A DNA stretch of 64,000 nt from Pseudomonas sp. NCCP-436 (GCF_019656335.1 NZ_BPLZ01000008.1:1-64000), one strand, 5' to 3'. Shown: positions 26,187-36,864, counted from the stretch's first letter. The notes: generated by a model not told the origin, from the letters alone. A program made the numbers and translations.

Positions 26187-27497
26187 ATGACCTTCCGACC
26201 CGAATTGCTGTCGCCGGCCGGCAGCCTGAAGAACATGCGCTACGCCTTCGCCTACGGGGCCGATGCGGTCTATGCCGGTCAGCCGCGCTACAGCCTGCGC
26301 GTGCGCAACAACGAGTTTGACCACGCCAACCTGGCCATCGGCATCAATGAGGCCCGTGCCCAGGGTAGGCAGTTCTACGTGGTGGTGAACATCGCCCCGC
26401 ACAACGCCAAGCTGAGAACCTTCCTCAAGGATCTGGAGCCGGTGATTGCCATGGCGCCGGATGCGCTGATCATGTCCGATCCCGGGCTGATCATGCTGGT
26501 GCGCGAGCATTTCCCGCAGATGCCGATTCACCTGTCGGTGCAGGCCAACGCGGTCAACTGGGCCAGCGTCGAGTTCTGGCATCGCCAGGGGCTTTCCCGG
26601 GTGATCCTTTCACGCGAGCTGGCGCTGGAGGAGATCGAGGAGATTCGCCAGGCAGTGCCGCAGATCGAGCTGGAGGTGTTCGTTCACGGCGCGCTGTGCA
26701 TGGCCTACTCCGGACGCTGCCTACTTTCGGGCTACATCAACCGTCGCGACCCCAATCAGGGCACCTGCACCAATGCCTGCCGCTGGGAGTACCGCGCCAC
26801 GCCGGCAGCGGAAAACGAAACCGGCGATATCGTGCGAATTGTCGAGCCGACCCTGGGCCAGGGCGCGCCCACCGACCAGGCCTTCCTGCTGGAAGAGGCC
26901 AACCGCCCGGGTGAGCAGATGGCGGCGTTCGAGGATGAGCACGGCACCTACATCATGAACTCCAAGGATCTGCGGGCGGTGCAGCATGTGCCGCGGCTGG
27001 TGGCCATGGGCGTGCATTCGCTGAAGATCGAAGGGCGTACCAAGAGCCACTACTACTGCGCGCGTACGGCACAGGTCTATCGCCGTGCCATTGATGACGC
27101 AGTGGCCGGTCGGCCGTTCGATCGCAGTCTATTGCTGGATCTGGAGTCGCTGGCCAATCGTGGCTACACCGAAGGTTTTCTGCGCCGCCACGTCCATGAC
27201 GAGTATCAGAACTACCAGTACGGCAGCTCTCGTAGTGAACGTCAGCAGTTTGTCGGCGAGCTGACCGGCGAGCGTCGTGGCGAGCTGGCCGAGGTCCGGG
27301 TGAAAAACCGCTTCGAAGTCGGCGACCGCGTTGAGTTGATGACGCCGCAGGGCAATTTTCGCTTCACGCTTGAGCATCTGGAAAATGCCCAGGGCGAAGG
27401 CATTGGCCTGGCTCCGGGTGACGGCCACCGGGTGTATCTGCCGGTGCCTGTCTCGGCTGATCTGAGCTACGCGCTGCTGGCACGCGATATCGACTGA
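26187..27497 (+). CDS. yegQ: U32-family tRNA hydroxylation protein (YegQ/TrhP)
   Basis: The product is 436 aa from the ATG at 26187; an upstream in-frame ATG at 26118 lacks support. It opens with the U32 signature region (PELLSPAGSLKNMRYAFAYG). Four cysteines that hold an Fe-S cluster are seen in the central block: HGALCMAYSGRC, then TCTNACRW. Family members, though named peptidases, help form 5-hydroxyuridine at the wobble base of tRNA using prephenate-derived chemistry. It is divergent from the FAN1 operon across a 182-bp gap that holds the LexA box. Confidence 0.9.
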   Translation: MTFRPELLSPAGSLKNMRYAFAYGADAVYAGQPRYSLRVRNNEFDHANLAIGINEARAQGRQFYVVVNIAPHNAKLRTFLKDLEPVIAMAPDALIMSDPGLIMLVREHFPQMPIHLSVQANAVNWASVEFWHRQGLSRVILSRELALEEIEEIRQAVPQIELEVFVHGALCMAYSGRCLLSGYINRRDPNQGTCTNACRWEYRATPAAENETGDIVRIVEPTLGQGAPTDQAFLLEEANRPGEQMAAFEDEHGTYIMNSKDLRAVQHVPRLVAMGVHSLKIEGRTKSHYYCARTAQVYRRAIDDAVAGRPFDRSLLLDLESLANRGYTEGFLRRHVHDEYQNYQYGSSRSERQQFVGELTGERRGELAEVRVKNRFEVGDRVELMTPQGNFRFTLEHLENAQGEGIGLAPGDGHRVYLPVPVSADLSYALLARDID

Positions 27498-27510
27498 GGT
27501 TGCTCGGCGC

Positions 27511-28218
27511 TCAGAGCGACAGAGCCTGCTGACGCCGGCGCTGGCTGCTTAGCTGGCGCTCCAGCTCCTGCAGGGTATCGATGCCATGGCGGCGGGCCTT
27601 GCTGAACAGCAGCAGGCTCAGTTCGGCGGTGACCAGCGCGTCGGCGCTGGCGTGGTGGCGCTGCTGTACCTGCAGGCCGAAGGTGCTCGTCCATTCGTCC
27701 AGGCTGCCGTGGCGTACCTGGGTTTGCGGACAGACCAGCGGAGCGATTTCGGCCACGTCAAAGAAAGGGTGCTGCAAACGGTAGCCCAGACTCTGCTTGA
27801 GCGCGGCAGCCAGCATGCGCCGGTCGAACTCGGCGTGGAAGGCCAGTAGCGGGCTGTCTGCGACGAACTCCATGAAATCCAGCAGCGCTTCGGCCGGGTC
27901 ATCACCGCGTGCCACCTCGCTGGGGGCAATGCCGTGGATCAGGGTGCTGGCGCTGGCCTGGTGATTGGGGCGGTGCAGGGTGCGTTCGAACTGCTGGGCG
28001 AAGTCGATGGCTCCATTCTCGATTACCACCGCGCCGATCGACAGTACCTGGTCGCGGCGCAGGTTCAGGCCAGTGGTTTCCAGGTCGAGCACGACGAAAC
28101 GCTGCTGCAGCAGTGGGCGATCGTCCGGTGCGGCAGGGGCGGGCAGGGTGGCGCGGCGCTCCAGCTGGCGCTGGGTCAAGGCCGGGCCGCGACCGCTGAA
28201 CCAGATGAACTTGCTCAT
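27511..28218 (-). CDS. DnaQ-like 3'-5' exonuclease
   Basis: The product is 235 aa with the three DEDDh motifs: ExoI VVLDLETTGL, ExoII LLAFHAEFDRRML, and ExoIII HHASADALVTAEL with the histidine five residues before Asp. It has an N-terminal tail of about 40 residues ahead of the fold. It is not the polymerase III epsilon subunit itself but one of the stand-alone relatives. Its ATG overlaps the stop of the cNMP-CBS-DUF294 gene by four bases, a pairing conserved in pseudomonads as I recall (PA3232/PA3233-like). It converges with yegQ, leaving 13 bp. Confidence 0.9.
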   Translation of the reverse strand: MSKFIWFSGRGPALTQRQLERRATLPAPAAPDDRPLLQQRFVVLDLETTGLNLRRDQVLSIGAVVIENGAIDFAQQFERTLHRPNHQASASTLIHGIAPSEVARGDDPAEALLDFMEFVADSPLLAFHAEFDRRMLAAALKQSLGYRLQHPFFDVAEIAPLVCPQTQVRHGSLDEWTSTFGLQVQQRHHASADALVTAELSLLLFSKARRHGIDTLQELERQLSSQRRRQQALSL

Positions 28219-30146
28219 AACTGATACCTCAGGGCCAGGCTGCTCTGCAGGCGTTGGGCCTGGCGAAAGGACTCACGCAGGATGCGCCGGTCGAGCAGGT
28301 TCAGGCTGTCCGGATCCAAACGGTTGGAATAGGGGCGGTTGTCGCGTGCCTGCAACTGATGTTGTTGCATGCGGGTTTGCTGGATGAAGTGATAGGCCTC
28401 CTCGAAGGCGGCGCCATCCTGGGTGTCGATCACGCCCCTGGTGACCAGCGCACGCAGGCGTTCGAGGGTGCCGACTGCGCTTACGCCATGGGCCAGGGCC
28501 AACAGGCGGGCACCATCGACAAAGGGCGTCAGCCCCTGCACCTTGAGATCAAGGGTGTCCTTGTCGAGGCCGGAGCGGGCCACCACGAAATCCCGGAAGC
28601 GCCCGACCGGCGGTCGCTGGCGCAAAGCGTTCTCGGCCAGCATGCGCTGGAACAGGCTGTTGTCGGCCACCTGTTCGAGCAGTTCCTGGCGCAATTGCTC
28701 ACAGCCTTCGGACGAGCCCCAGATGGCGCGCAGGTCGAAGTAGATGGATGAGCCGAGCAGGTTCTCCGGCGTGGCTTCAAGGACAAAGTTGCGAAAGCGC
28801 CGTGACCATTCCAAGCGTGACAGGCACAGCTCGGGGTTGCCGGCCATGATGTTGCCCTTGCACAGGGTGAAGCCGCATTGCGCCAGACGCTGGTTGATCT
28901 CTGCCGCCAGTGGCAGCAGGCGTGCGCGGATGGCCTCGGCCTCGGCGTGGTCGCCAGCCTCGAACAGGATGCCGTTGTCCTGATCCGTGTGCAGGGTCTG
29001 TTCGCGGCGCCCCTCGCTGCCGAAGCACAGCCAGGTGAAGGGCACGCCGGGGTCGCCCATGTCTTCCAGGGTCAGCTCGATGACCCGGCACACGGTGTGA
29101 TCGTTGAGCAGGGTGATGATGTGGGTGATCTGCGTTGAGCTGGCGCCATGGGCTAGCATGCGGTCGACCAGCAGGCGAATATCGCCGCGCAGTCCGGCCA
29201 GAGTTTCCAGCTTGCCGGCATGACGGATGGTGCGGGCCAGATGCACCAGATCGACACGCTGCAGGCTGAACAGGTCGCGTTCGGATATCACTCCGCAGAG
29301 CTGATCGTTTTCCACCAGGCAGACGTGCGCGATATGCCGTTCGGTCATGGCGATGGCGGCATCGAAGGCGCTGTCCCCCGGTGCCAGGAAGAAGGGGCGC
29401 GGAGTCATCAACCGGCTGATCGGCTGGCTCAGGTCAACGCCGTCGGCTACCACCCGGCGCAGGTCGCGCAGGGTGAAGATGCCCAGCGGCCGGCGCTGCG
29501 GATCGACGATGACGATGCTCCCTACGTGCTGTTCGTGCATCAGGCGCACGGCGTCGCACAGAGGGGTTTGCGGGGGGCAGTTGATGGGCTGACGCATGGC
29601 CAGTTCGCCCAGGCGGGTGTCCAGCGAGTACTGGGCACCGAGGCTTTCCACAGCGCGCAACTGCACCTGCTGATTGACCTGATCGAGCAGGCTGCTGACA
29701 CCGCGCAGGGCAAAGTCGCGCAACGGATTGGAAAGAGCGAACAGACGGACGAAGGCGGCCTTTGGCAGCAGCAGGCAAAAGGTATCCTCGGCGGCCAGGT
29801 GTTCGGTGCGGGTGGCGCGCTCGCCGATCAGCGCCGCCAGCGGGAAGCATTCGCCGACGGTGATCTCGAAGGTGGTTTCCGTGCCGCGTTGTGCCGAGTG
29901 CGGTCGCTCGCCGTGCACCCGGCCCTGCTTGACGATATAGAAGTGCTCAACCACGCCGTCGTCGGGCCTGATGATGGATTCGCCGGCGTCGTAGAAACGC
30001 AGCTGGCAGTTTTCCACCAGATAGGCCAGGTGGGCGATGTCCATCTGGTTGAAAGGCGGAAACTTCTGCAGGAACTCCATTGTGCCATGGATGTTCTGTT
30101 TCACGGCCGTCACGCCCGCCTGGTTGATTGCATTCGTTGAGCTCAT
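28215..30146 (-). CDS. cNMP-binding / CBS-pair / DUF294 nucleotidyltransferase protein
   Basis: 643 aa in four parts: an N-terminal cyclic-nucleotide-binding fold (about 20-145, FYDAGESIIRPDDG); a CBS pair (about 165-285, with GSIVIVDPQRRPLGIFTLRDL and GVISERDLFSL); a DUF294 nucleotidyltransferase-like core with GSEGRREQTLHTDQDNGIL, whose GSxxR-E...DxD pattern is the expected metal site; and a C-terminal helical domain. The family is thought to be a regulatory nucleotidyltransferase, possibly modifying a protein in response to nucleotides; no substrate is proven. It is translationally coupled to the exonuclease. Confidence 0.88.
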   Translation of the reverse strand: MSSTNAINQAGVTAVKQNIHGTMEFLQKFPPFNQMDIAHLAYLVENCQLRFYDAGESIIRPDDGVVEHFYIVKQGRVHGERPHSAQRGTETTFEITVGECFPLAALIGERATRTEHLAAEDTFCLLLPKAAFVRLFALSNPLRDFALRGVSSLLDQVNQQVQLRAVESLGAQYSLDTRLGELAMRQPINCPPQTPLCDAVRLMHEQHVGSIVIVDPQRRPLGIFTLRDLRRVVADGVDLSQPISRLMTPRPFFLAPGDSAFDAAIAMTERHIAHVCLVENDQLCGVISERDLFSLQRVDLVHLARTIRHAGKLETLAGLRGDIRLLVDRMLAHGASSTQITHIITLLNDHTVCRVIELTLEDMGDPGVPFTWLCFGSEGRREQTLHTDQDNGILFEAGDHAEAEAIRARLLPLAAEINQRLAQCGFTLCKGNIMAGNPELCLSRLEWSRRFRNFVLEATPENLLGSSIYFDLRAIWGSSEGCEQLRQELLEQVADNSLFQRMLAENALRQRPPVGRFRDFVVARSGLDKDTLDLKVQGLTPFVDGARLLALAHGVSAVGTLERLRALVTRGVIDTQDGAAFEEAYHFIQQTRMQQHQLQARDNRPYSNRLDPDSLNLLDRRILRESFRQAQRLQSSLALRYQL

Positions 30147-30468
30147 GGCCGGTCCGAAGCGTTTCTATGACGCTTAGGCTCTGCCCAAAACACTCGAATT
30201 TCCATTGGACGTAAGTCTATGCGTTGAGCGAGGCACTGTGTGATCAGGAATGCATCCAGGACGGAACCTGAGTCTGTCCCTTCGCTTCCGCCAGTCCTGC
30301 TGAGTGCCTGTGCGGCGGACTTTGGCGGTTCAGGCAAAGGCCATTTTCAGTTCAATGATTTGAGCTTGTTACAGGGGGTCGGTGCATTTCGTCAGGATGA
30401 TGTCAAAAAAATGTTCAATTTGGTGCATAATTTGGAATTACGTCAATAATGTGTCGTTAGGGTGAGAG
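30147..30468. other. Regulatory gap before pgaA
   Basis: 322 bp between divergent genes. No gene is seen. From about 30395 the sequence becomes AT-rich, with GCATAAT near 30425 as a possible -10 element for pgaABCD, but no matching -35 is clear. No obvious palindromic operator was found. Confidence 0.4.
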
Positions 30469-32985
30469 GTGCTTTCACATAGTGATGGCGCCTTCACAAG
30501 GATGTTTGCGGTGTTTTCAGGTTCCAGACTAAGGTTCGCGGATCGGATTCGCGGGCATGGCTTTTTGTTTTTCCGATTCCCTGCTTTCTGTTTTTCGATT
30601 CTGGCTGCGCAGGCGGCGCAGGGACAGGACGCCTACGACGTGCTGCTGGAAAAGGCCCGCGCAGGTGACTATGCGCCGGCACTGAATTTCCTGCGGATGC
30701 AGGCGCAGCCGTCTTCCGGGCGTTTTCAGATCGATCACGTGCTGATTGCCGGCTGGGCTGGCGAGGATGCGGAAGTCACGGATGTGTACGAGCAAATTCG
30801 CGATGAAAGCATTCTGTCGGCTGATGCGCTGGCCACAGTGGCCCGTGCTTACCGTAATCAGAAGCTCTGGCAGCATGCCCTGGATACTTACCGTGAGGGT
30901 ATCCGGCGTTATCCCGCACATGAGGGACTGCGCCTTGGGCAGGTGATGACCCTGGCAGACGCAGGCCAGGTGAGTACTGCGATAGAGCGTGGACAGACAT
31001 TGCTGAGGCAGGCACCGGCGAATCCGGATCGACGCTTGGCACTGGCCTACGCTTATGTGGCCGATGGGCAGCGTTTTGCCGCTCACACAGAGCTGGATCG
31101 GGCTTTGAGCCTGGCCCCGGAACGTCAGGACGTACTACGCGAATACCTGTTCAGCCTGCAGCGTTTGGGGATGCCGCAACAGGCACTGGAGCTGCAGGCC
31201 CGCTATCCCGGAATACTGACGGCCGCACAGATTCGTAGCCTGCAAGGCGATGCACTGGCCGAGCAGGTACGCCTGGCTGACCTGCCTACTCGTGCCGAGC
31301 ATGAGCGATACCAGATCGCCGGGCGCGCGCTGGCACAGGCGGAAAAACTCTCGGGGCAATGGCAGAAGCTGCCCGAGGCGCAGGATGACCTTTTGCGCTT
31401 GCGCATCGATCGTCTCGGCGCATTGCATACGCAGCAGCGCATGAGCGATGTGCTGGAGGAGTACGAGCAGCTTCAGCGTGCAGGGGTTGAACTGCCCGAC
31501 TATGCGCTGCGCTGGGTCGCTTCGGCGGCGCTGTTTCTGCGTAAGCCCGAGCTGGCGGCGAGTCTCTATGAACAGGTGGTTGCCGGAGAAACCGACAAGC
31601 ATCCGCTATGGATGGAGGATCAGCGTAGCCTGTTCTATGCCCGTACTGAAAGCGGGCAGTTGGAACAGGCCAGGTTGCAGGCCGAAGCGCTGGCGCAGAC
31701 CCAGTCGCCTCAGCGCTATCTGCAGGGCAATCCGGAGCCGCTGCCGAATGCCAACTGGCTGGATGTGCAGGTGCTCAGGGCGGCGGGGCTGATTCAGGTC
31801 GATGAGCTGCCAGAGGCTGAGCGCTTGCTGAGCGATATGCTGGCCACGGCGCCCAACAATACGGTTCTGCGTACCACGCTGGCAGGCCTGTATCTGGAGC
31901 GCGGCTGGCCGCGGCGTGCGGAGGACGAGTTGAAGGTAGCCGAGAGCACGGCTCCGCGTGATGTCCGGCTGGAGGTTGAACAAGGCTTTGCCGCTCTGGA
32001 TTTGCAGGAGTGGCGACAGCTGGATCTGCTAACTGACGATGTTCTGGAGCGCTATCCGGAGACCTTGCCTGTGCAGCGTCTTGAGCGTCTGCGCGATATC
32101 CATCGAATGGCCGAATTGCGTGTTTCCGCTTATCGCGGTCAGGGCTCTGGCAGTGCAGTTTCCGGCGGGCATGACCTGGGCATCGATACGCTGCTCTACA
32201 GCCCTCCCATCGCTCAGGACTGGCGTCTTTTTGCCGGTGCCGGTTATGCCAAGGGCGATTTTGATGAGGGTACGGCCCATCACCGCTGGCAGCGGGCTGG
32301 GCTGGAGTGGCGTGTGCGCAACCATACCGTGGAGGCCGAATTTTCCCGGCATGACTTCGATCATGGGGATAAGCCGGGCTTTCGTCTTAGCGGCATACAC
32401 GACATTGATGACCACTGGCAGTACGGCTGGAGTGCGGAGTACTTGTCGACACAGACGCCTCTGCGGGCGCTGAACTCGGACGTGACTGCCGACAGCCTGA
32501 GCGGCTACCTCCGCTGGCGTGCTGATGAGCGCCAGGAGTGGCGCTTGTCTGCCAATGCCGTCAATTTCAGTGATGGCAATGATCGTTTCGGCCTGGTGCT
32601 GGATGGTTATAAGCGTTTTTACACGCAGCCGACCTGGAATGCCGGTTGGGGGCTTGAGCTGGCGGCCAGTCTCAACAGCAGCGATGACGACGTTCCTTAT
32701 TTCAACCCCAAGAGCGAGCTGGCGGTAATGCCGAAAGTACGGCTGCAGCACACCCTGCACCAACGTTACGAAACACGTTGGACTCAGCATGTCGAGCTGG
32801 GGGGCGGTGCCATCTATCAGCGTTATTACGGTACTGATCCGGCAGCGCTGATTAGCTACGGCCAGCGTCTGAGTCTGGATGACCGATTCGACGCCGGCTT
32901 GGGCCTCTCCGCCCTGAGTCGTTCCTACGATGGCGATCGGGAACACGAAATTCGCCTGCTGTTCGACCTCAACTACCGCTTCTGA
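30469..32985 (+). CDS. pgaA: Poly-beta-1,6-N-acetylglucosamine export porin
   Basis: The product is 838 aa from the GTG at 30469 (AGGG upstream); an ATG at 30502 would give 827 aa and place the signal peptide nearer the N-terminus. The hydrophobic segment GFLFFRFPAFCFSILAAQA is the likely signal, cleaved near AQA-AQG. Residues up to about 520 are TPR-like repeats in the periplasm that guide the polymer. The last 300 residues are the outer-membrane beta-barrel, ending in a terminal aromatic (LLFDLNYRF). It exports partly deacetylated PNAG for biofilm. First of pgaABCD. Confidence 0.9.
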   Translation: MLSHSDGAFTRMFAVFSGSRLRFADRIRGHGFLFFRFPAFCFSILAAQAAQGQDAYDVLLEKARAGDYAPALNFLRMQAQPSSGRFQIDHVLIAGWAGEDAEVTDVYEQIRDESILSADALATVARAYRNQKLWQHALDTYREGIRRYPAHEGLRLGQVMTLADAGQVSTAIERGQTLLRQAPANPDRRLALAYAYVADGQRFAAHTELDRALSLAPERQDVLREYLFSLQRLGMPQQALELQARYPGILTAAQIRSLQGDALAEQVRLADLPTRAEHERYQIAGRALAQAEKLSGQWQKLPEAQDDLLRLRIDRLGALHTQQRMSDVLEEYEQLQRAGVELPDYALRWVASAALFLRKPELAASLYEQVVAGETDKHPLWMEDQRSLFYARTESGQLEQARLQAEALAQTQSPQRYLQGNPEPLPNANWLDVQVLRAAGLIQVDELPEAERLLSDMLATAPNNTVLRTTLAGLYLERGWPRRAEDELKVAESTAPRDVRLEVEQGFAALDLQEWRQLDLLTDDVLERYPETLPVQRLERLRDIHRMAELRVSAYRGQGSGSAVSGGHDLGIDTLLYSPPIAQDWRLFAGAGYAKGDFDEGTAHHRWQRAGLEWRVRNHTVEAEFSRHDFDHGDKPGFRLSGIHDIDDHWQYGWSAEYLSTQTPLRALNSDVTADSLSGYLRWRADERQEWRLSANAVNFSDGNDRFGLVLDGYKRFYTQPTWNAGWGLELAASLNSSDDDVPYFNPKSELAVMPKVRLQHTLHQRYETRWTQHVELGGGAIYQRYYGTDPAALISYGQRLSLDDRFDAGLGLSALSRSYDGDREHEIRLLFDLNYRF

Positions 32986-32995
32986 GGATTCAAGG

Positions 32996-34999
32996 ATGGT
33001 AACTCTCTGCCGTAGCGCACTCATAGGACTGGCGCTGCTGATGCTCAATGCCTGCGCCGTCGAAGCTCCGCCGTTCACGCCGCCGAGCGAACGTCCGCTG
33101 GCGCCAGGTGAACAGCCCTGGCCCAAGGGCAAACTCTTGGCGCTGACCTACCATGATGTCGAGGACGGCACGGCTGATCAGGCTTTCATGTCAGTGCGTA
33201 CTGCCAAGCTGATCGAGCAGTTTGCCTGGCTCAAGGCCAACGGCTATCAGGCTGTTTCAATCGATCAGGTTCTGGCCGCACGCGCGGGCGGGCCGGCCTT
33301 GCCCGAGCGGGCTCTATTGCTGTGCTTTGACGATGGTTACAGCAGCTTTTACGAGCGCGTCTGGCCGATTCTCAAGGCCTATCAGTGGCCGGCGGTACTG
33401 GCTCCGGTTGGCATCTGGGTGGATGCGCCGGAAGGCCAGACTGTCGACTTCGGCGGACTGCCGGTTGAGCGCGGGCGCTTTCTGACCTGGGAGCAGGTGC
33501 GTGAAATATCCCGCTCCGGGCTGGTCGAAATCGCGGCTCATACCAATGCCATGCACTACGGTGCGCTGGCCAATCCGCAGGGTAATCAACAGCCGGCAGC
33601 CGTTACCCGTATCTATGATCCGCAGAGCAAGCGCTATGAGAGCGATGCCGAGTACAAGAGTCGGGTGACTGGCGATGTTCGCCGCATCAGCGACAAGATC
33701 GCTGCCGCCACCGGGCGGCCGCCGCGTGTCTGGGTGTGGCCATACGGTGCAGCCAGTGGCACCGCTCTGAGCATTCTGGATGAAAACGGCTATGAGCTGG
33801 CGCTGACCCTCGAAGATGGCCTGGACAGTATGGACAGTCTCTATGGCGGCGCACGCCAGTTGATCGCTAACGATCCGGAAATCAGCAGCTTTGCCCAGCA
33901 GGTTATGACTGTCGAGGACAAGCCGATGATTCGCGTGGCCCATGTCGATCTGGATTATGTCTACGATCCGGATCCACAGCAGATGGATGCCAATCTGGGG
34001 GAGCTGGTTCAGCGTATTGCCGACATGCGAATCAATACCGTGTTCCTGCAGGCATACGCGGATCCGCAAGGTGATGGCCTGGTTCGGGAGTTGTATTTCC
34101 CCAATCGCCACCTGCCGGTTCGCGCCGATCTTTTCAATCGTGTGGCCTGGCAGTTGCGTACTCGCGCCAAGGTAGAGGTTTATGCCTGGCTGCCGGTTCT
34201 GAGTTTCGAGCTGGGATCAGAGTTGCAGCGGGTCGAGCGCTGGAACAAGGACGGCAGCATTGAGGTCAGCGATGAGCATTACGTTCGTCTGTCGCCCTTC
34301 GACCCCGAGGTGCGTAAGCAGATTGGCGAGATCTACGAAGACCTGGCCCGTTACGGCAACTTCCAGGGGGTGCTGTACCACGACGATGCCGTGCTCAGTG
34401 ACTTTGAGGACGTCAGTCCGCCTGCGCTGGCGGCATACCAGCGTGCCGGGTTGCCGGGTGATGTGCAGCAGCTGCGTGGCGACGAAGAAACACTGTGGCG
34501 CTGGAGTCGTTTCAAGAGTCGCTACCTGATCGACTTCACCAAGGAACTGACGCAAAAGGTTCGCGCCATTCGCGGGCCACAGGTGAAAACGGCACGGAAC
34601 ATGTTCGTACAGCCGATCCTCAACCCACAGAGTGAGGCCTGGTATGCGCAGAACCTCGATGACTTCCTCGAGACCTACGACTGGACGGCGCCAATGGCCA
34701 TGCCGTTGATGGAGGGCGTGGCGGTCGAGGACTCCAAACCATGGCTGGATCAACTGGTGCAGCGGATTGCTTCGCGTCCCGGCGCACTGGAGCGGACGGT
34801 GTTCGAGTTGCAGGCGCGTGACTGGAATATCGATGGCGGTGTACCGGTCGACAGCGAATTGCTCGCTCAGTGGATGCGCCGCCTGCAGTGGAACGGTGTG
34901 CGTAGCTACGGCTATTACCCGGACGATTTCGTCAATGATCAGCCGCGCCTGCTGAAGATCCGTCCTGCAATTTCCAACGCCTGGGACCCATTGCCATGA
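32996..34999 (+). CDS. pgaB: PNAG N-deacetylase / hydrolase lipoprotein
   Basis: The product is 667 aa from the ATG at 32996, behind AAGG ten bases past pgaA. The lipobox LNAC at residues 17-20 makes it an outer-membrane lipoprotein. The N-terminal carbohydrate esterase 4 domain shows TYHDVED (51-57) and CFDDG (110-114) with the metal-binding Asp and the catalytic Asp, and a histidine motif [10 protein letters not shown]. The C-terminal GH153-type domain (about 310-660, with [11 protein letters not shown]) binds and can cut PNAG. It deacetylates part of the polymer so that PgaA can export it. Confidence 0.93.
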   Translation: MVTLCRSALIGLALLMLNACAVEAPPFTPPSERPLAPGEQPWPKGKLLALTYHDVEDGTADQAFMSVRTAKLIEQFAWLKANGYQAVSIDQVLAARAGGPALPERALLLCFDDGYSSFYERVWPILKAYQWPAVLAPVGIWVDAPEGQTVDFGGLPVERGRFLTWEQVREISRSGLVEIAAHTNAMHYGALANPQGNQQPAAVTRIYDPQSKRYESDAEYKSRVTGDVRRISDKIAAATGRPPRVWVWPYGAASGTALSILDENGYELALTLEDGLDSMDSLYGGARQLIANDPEISSFAQQVMTVEDKPMIRVAHVDLDYVYDPDPQQMDANLGELVQRIADMRINTVFLQAYADPQGDGLVRELYFPNRHLPVRADLFNRVAWQLRTRAKVEVYAWLPVLSFELGSELQRVERWNKDGSIEVSDEHYVRLSPFDPEVRKQIGEIYEDLARYGNFQGVLYHDDAVLSDFEDVSPPALAAYQRAGLPGDVQQLRGDEETLWRWSRFKSRYLIDFTKELTQKVRAIRGPQVKTARNMFVQPILNPQSEAWYAQNLDDFLETYDWTAPMAMPLMEGVAVEDSKPWLDQLVQRIASRPGALERTVFELQARDWNIDGGVPVDSELLAQWMRRLQWNGVRSYGYYPDDFVNDQPRLLKIRPAISNAWDPLP

Positions 35000-36333
35000 T
35001 CGATCGTATTTATGCGTTGCTGATCCTGTGTGTCGTGCTGGGGGCTCCTTTTGGCGTTGCTCTGAGCCTGACCGGAGACGTGCTGCTGGACTTTGTCTTT
35101 CTTTATCCGCTGTTTATGTCGGCCTTGTGGATTGCCGGTGGCCTGTACTTCTGGCTGCACTGGGAGCGGCATTGGCCCTGGTCGCGGGATGACAGCGTCG
35201 CCCCGCCGAGCTTGCCGGGCGATCCGTTGGTTTCGATCCTGATTCCATGTTTCAACGAGGGCGACAACGCCCAGGAAACCATTGCAGCGGCAATGGCCCA
35301 GCGGTACACCAACATCGAAGTCATCGCCATCAATGATGGTTCGCGGGACAACACCGGCGAGGTGCTTGATCGCCTGGCCAGAGAGGATTCGCGTCTGCGT
35401 GTGTTGCATCTGGCGCAGAATCAGGGCAAGGCCGTGGCACTGCGCATGGGCGCGCTGGCCGCACGTAGCGAATATCTCGTCTGTATCGACGGCGATGCGC
35501 TGCTGGATCGGGACGCGGTTAGCTACCTGGTTGCACCACTGCTCGAAAATCCGCGTTTGGGGGCCGTGACCGGTAATCCCCGTATTCGTACCCGCTCCAC
35601 GCTGATTGGCCGGATTCAGGTTGGTGAGTTTTCTTCGATCATCGGTCTGATCAAGCGTACTCAGCGTGTCTACGGCCGGGTCTTTACCGTATCCGGCGTG
35701 ATTGCCGCGTTTCGGCGCAAGGCGCTGGATCGTATCGATTACTGGAGCCCGGACATGATCACGGAAGATATTGATGTGAGCTGGAAGCTGCAGCTGGATC
35801 ACTGGAGCATCTTCTATGAACCGCGTGCCCTATGCTGGATCCTTATGCCGGAAACCCTGCGGGGGTTGTGGCGGCAGCGCCTGCGCTGGGCGCAGGGGGG
35901 GGCGGAGGTGCTGCTGAAAAATATCGGCAGTATCTGGGAGTGGCGCTATCGCTACATGTGGCCGTTGCTGATGGAATTCAGCCTGTCGGCCATCTGGGCC
36001 TTCACGTTCGCCATGTCGATAGGGTTCTGGCTACTGGGGCATGTGATCGAGTTGCCGGTCAACCTGCAGGTTGAGCGGATCATGCCGCCAGCCTATACCG
36101 GCCTGGTTTTGGCGACGGTGTGTCTGTTGCAGTTTGCCGTCAGCCTGATGATCGAGCGGCGCTACGAGAAGGCGCTGTTCAGTTCGCTGTTCTGGATCAT
36201 CTGGTATCCGATGGCGTTCTGGATGATCACCCTGTGCACCACTCTGGTGAGCTTCCCCAAGGTCATGCTCAAGGGCAAGAATCAACAGCGGGCCCGCTGG
36301 GTCAGCCCGGATCGTGGCATCAAAAGGAGCTGA
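34996..36333 (+). CDS. pgaC: PNAG synthase, family 2 glycosyltransferase
   Basis: 445 aa, with an ATGA overlap with pgaB. It is a processive GT2 enzyme of the inner membrane: two N-terminal helices, a cytoplasmic GT-A domain with [25 protein letters not shown] and the processivity motif QRLRWAQGG, then three or more C-terminal helices. It polymerises UDP-N-acetylglucosamine to poly-beta-1,6-GlcNAc with PgaD; in E. coli the PgaC-PgaD pair is activated by c-di-GMP, and the same is likely here. All catalytic motifs are intact. Confidence 0.95.
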   Translation: MIDRIYALLILCVVLGAPFGVALSLTGDVLLDFVFLYPLFMSALWIAGGLYFWLHWERHWPWSRDDSVAPPSLPGDPLVSILIPCFNEGDNAQETIAAAMAQRYTNIEVIAINDGSRDNTGEVLDRLAREDSRLRVLHLAQNQGKAVALRMGALAARSEYLVCIDGDALLDRDAVSYLVAPLLENPRLGAVTGNPRIRTRSTLIGRIQVGEFSSIIGLIKRTQRVYGRVFTVSGVIAAFRRKALDRIDYWSPDMITEDIDVSWKLQLDHWSIFYEPRALCWILMPETLRGLWRQRLRWAQGGAEVLLKNIGSIWEWRYRYMWPLLMEFSLSAIWAFTFAMSIGFWLLGHVIELPVNLQVERIMPPAYTGLVLATVCLLQFAVSLMIERRYEKALFSSLFWIIWYPMAFWMITLCTTLVSFPKVMLKGKNQQRARWVSPDRGIKRS

Positions 36334-36338
36334 GCAGC

Positions 36339-36821
36339 ATGACATTACTTATTCGTACCCAGCAGCACTGGCTGCCGCGTTGTGTGGATGTACTGCTTAC
36401 CGTAATTGCCTGGATTGGTTTTGTGGGGCTGGTTTATGCCGGTATTCGCGAGATGGCGGACGCTGTTCCGCTGGAGCAAAGGCTGATCGAGTCGGAGATA
36501 TTGATGAGTACGCTGGAAACCCTGCTGGTCTATCTGCTGGGCGGCGTGCTGATTGCTGCGCTACTGCTGTTCTGGGCCAAATACAATCAACTCAGGGCCC
36601 GTCGCTACACGCGGCGTCAATGCCCGGGCAGACTGTGTGTCGACGGCCTGTCCGGAAGTTTCCGCGTGGCGCCGGAAGTTATCGAAACCTTGCATGGCGG
36701 ACAGGTGTGGATTCTCCATCATCATGAGCACGGTGATCTGTCAGCCATTGAAATGCCGGGCAAGGGTATTGTACTGACGGCCGATGCGCAGCAGCAGACG
36801 GCCGGCGACACCGGGCGCTAG
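36339..36821 (+). CDS. pgaD: PNAG synthesis accessory membrane protein
   Basis: The product is 160 aa from the ATG at 36339, five bases after pgaC with AAAAGGAG upstream; longer open reading back to 36120 overlaps pgaC and is not real. It has two membrane helices (VDVLLTVIAWIGFVGLVYAG and LLVYLLGGVLIAALLLFWA) and a basic cytoplasmic tail (RARRYTRRQ). PgaD is poorly conserved; it is assigned from topology, size and its place after pgaC. It stabilises PgaC and takes part in c-di-GMP sensing in E. coli. Confidence 0.85.
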   Translation: MTLLIRTQQHWLPRCVDVLLTVIAWIGFVGLVYAGIREMADAVPLEQRLIESEILMSTLETLLVYLLGGVLIAALLLFWAKYNQLRARRYTRRQCPGRLCVDGLSGSFRVAPEVIETLHGGQVWILHHHEHGDLSAIEMPGKGIVLTADAQQQTAGDTGR

Positions 36822-36864
36822 CAGGATATTCCTTTCCCCGTAGTGGCGAGCGTGCTGACTGGCC

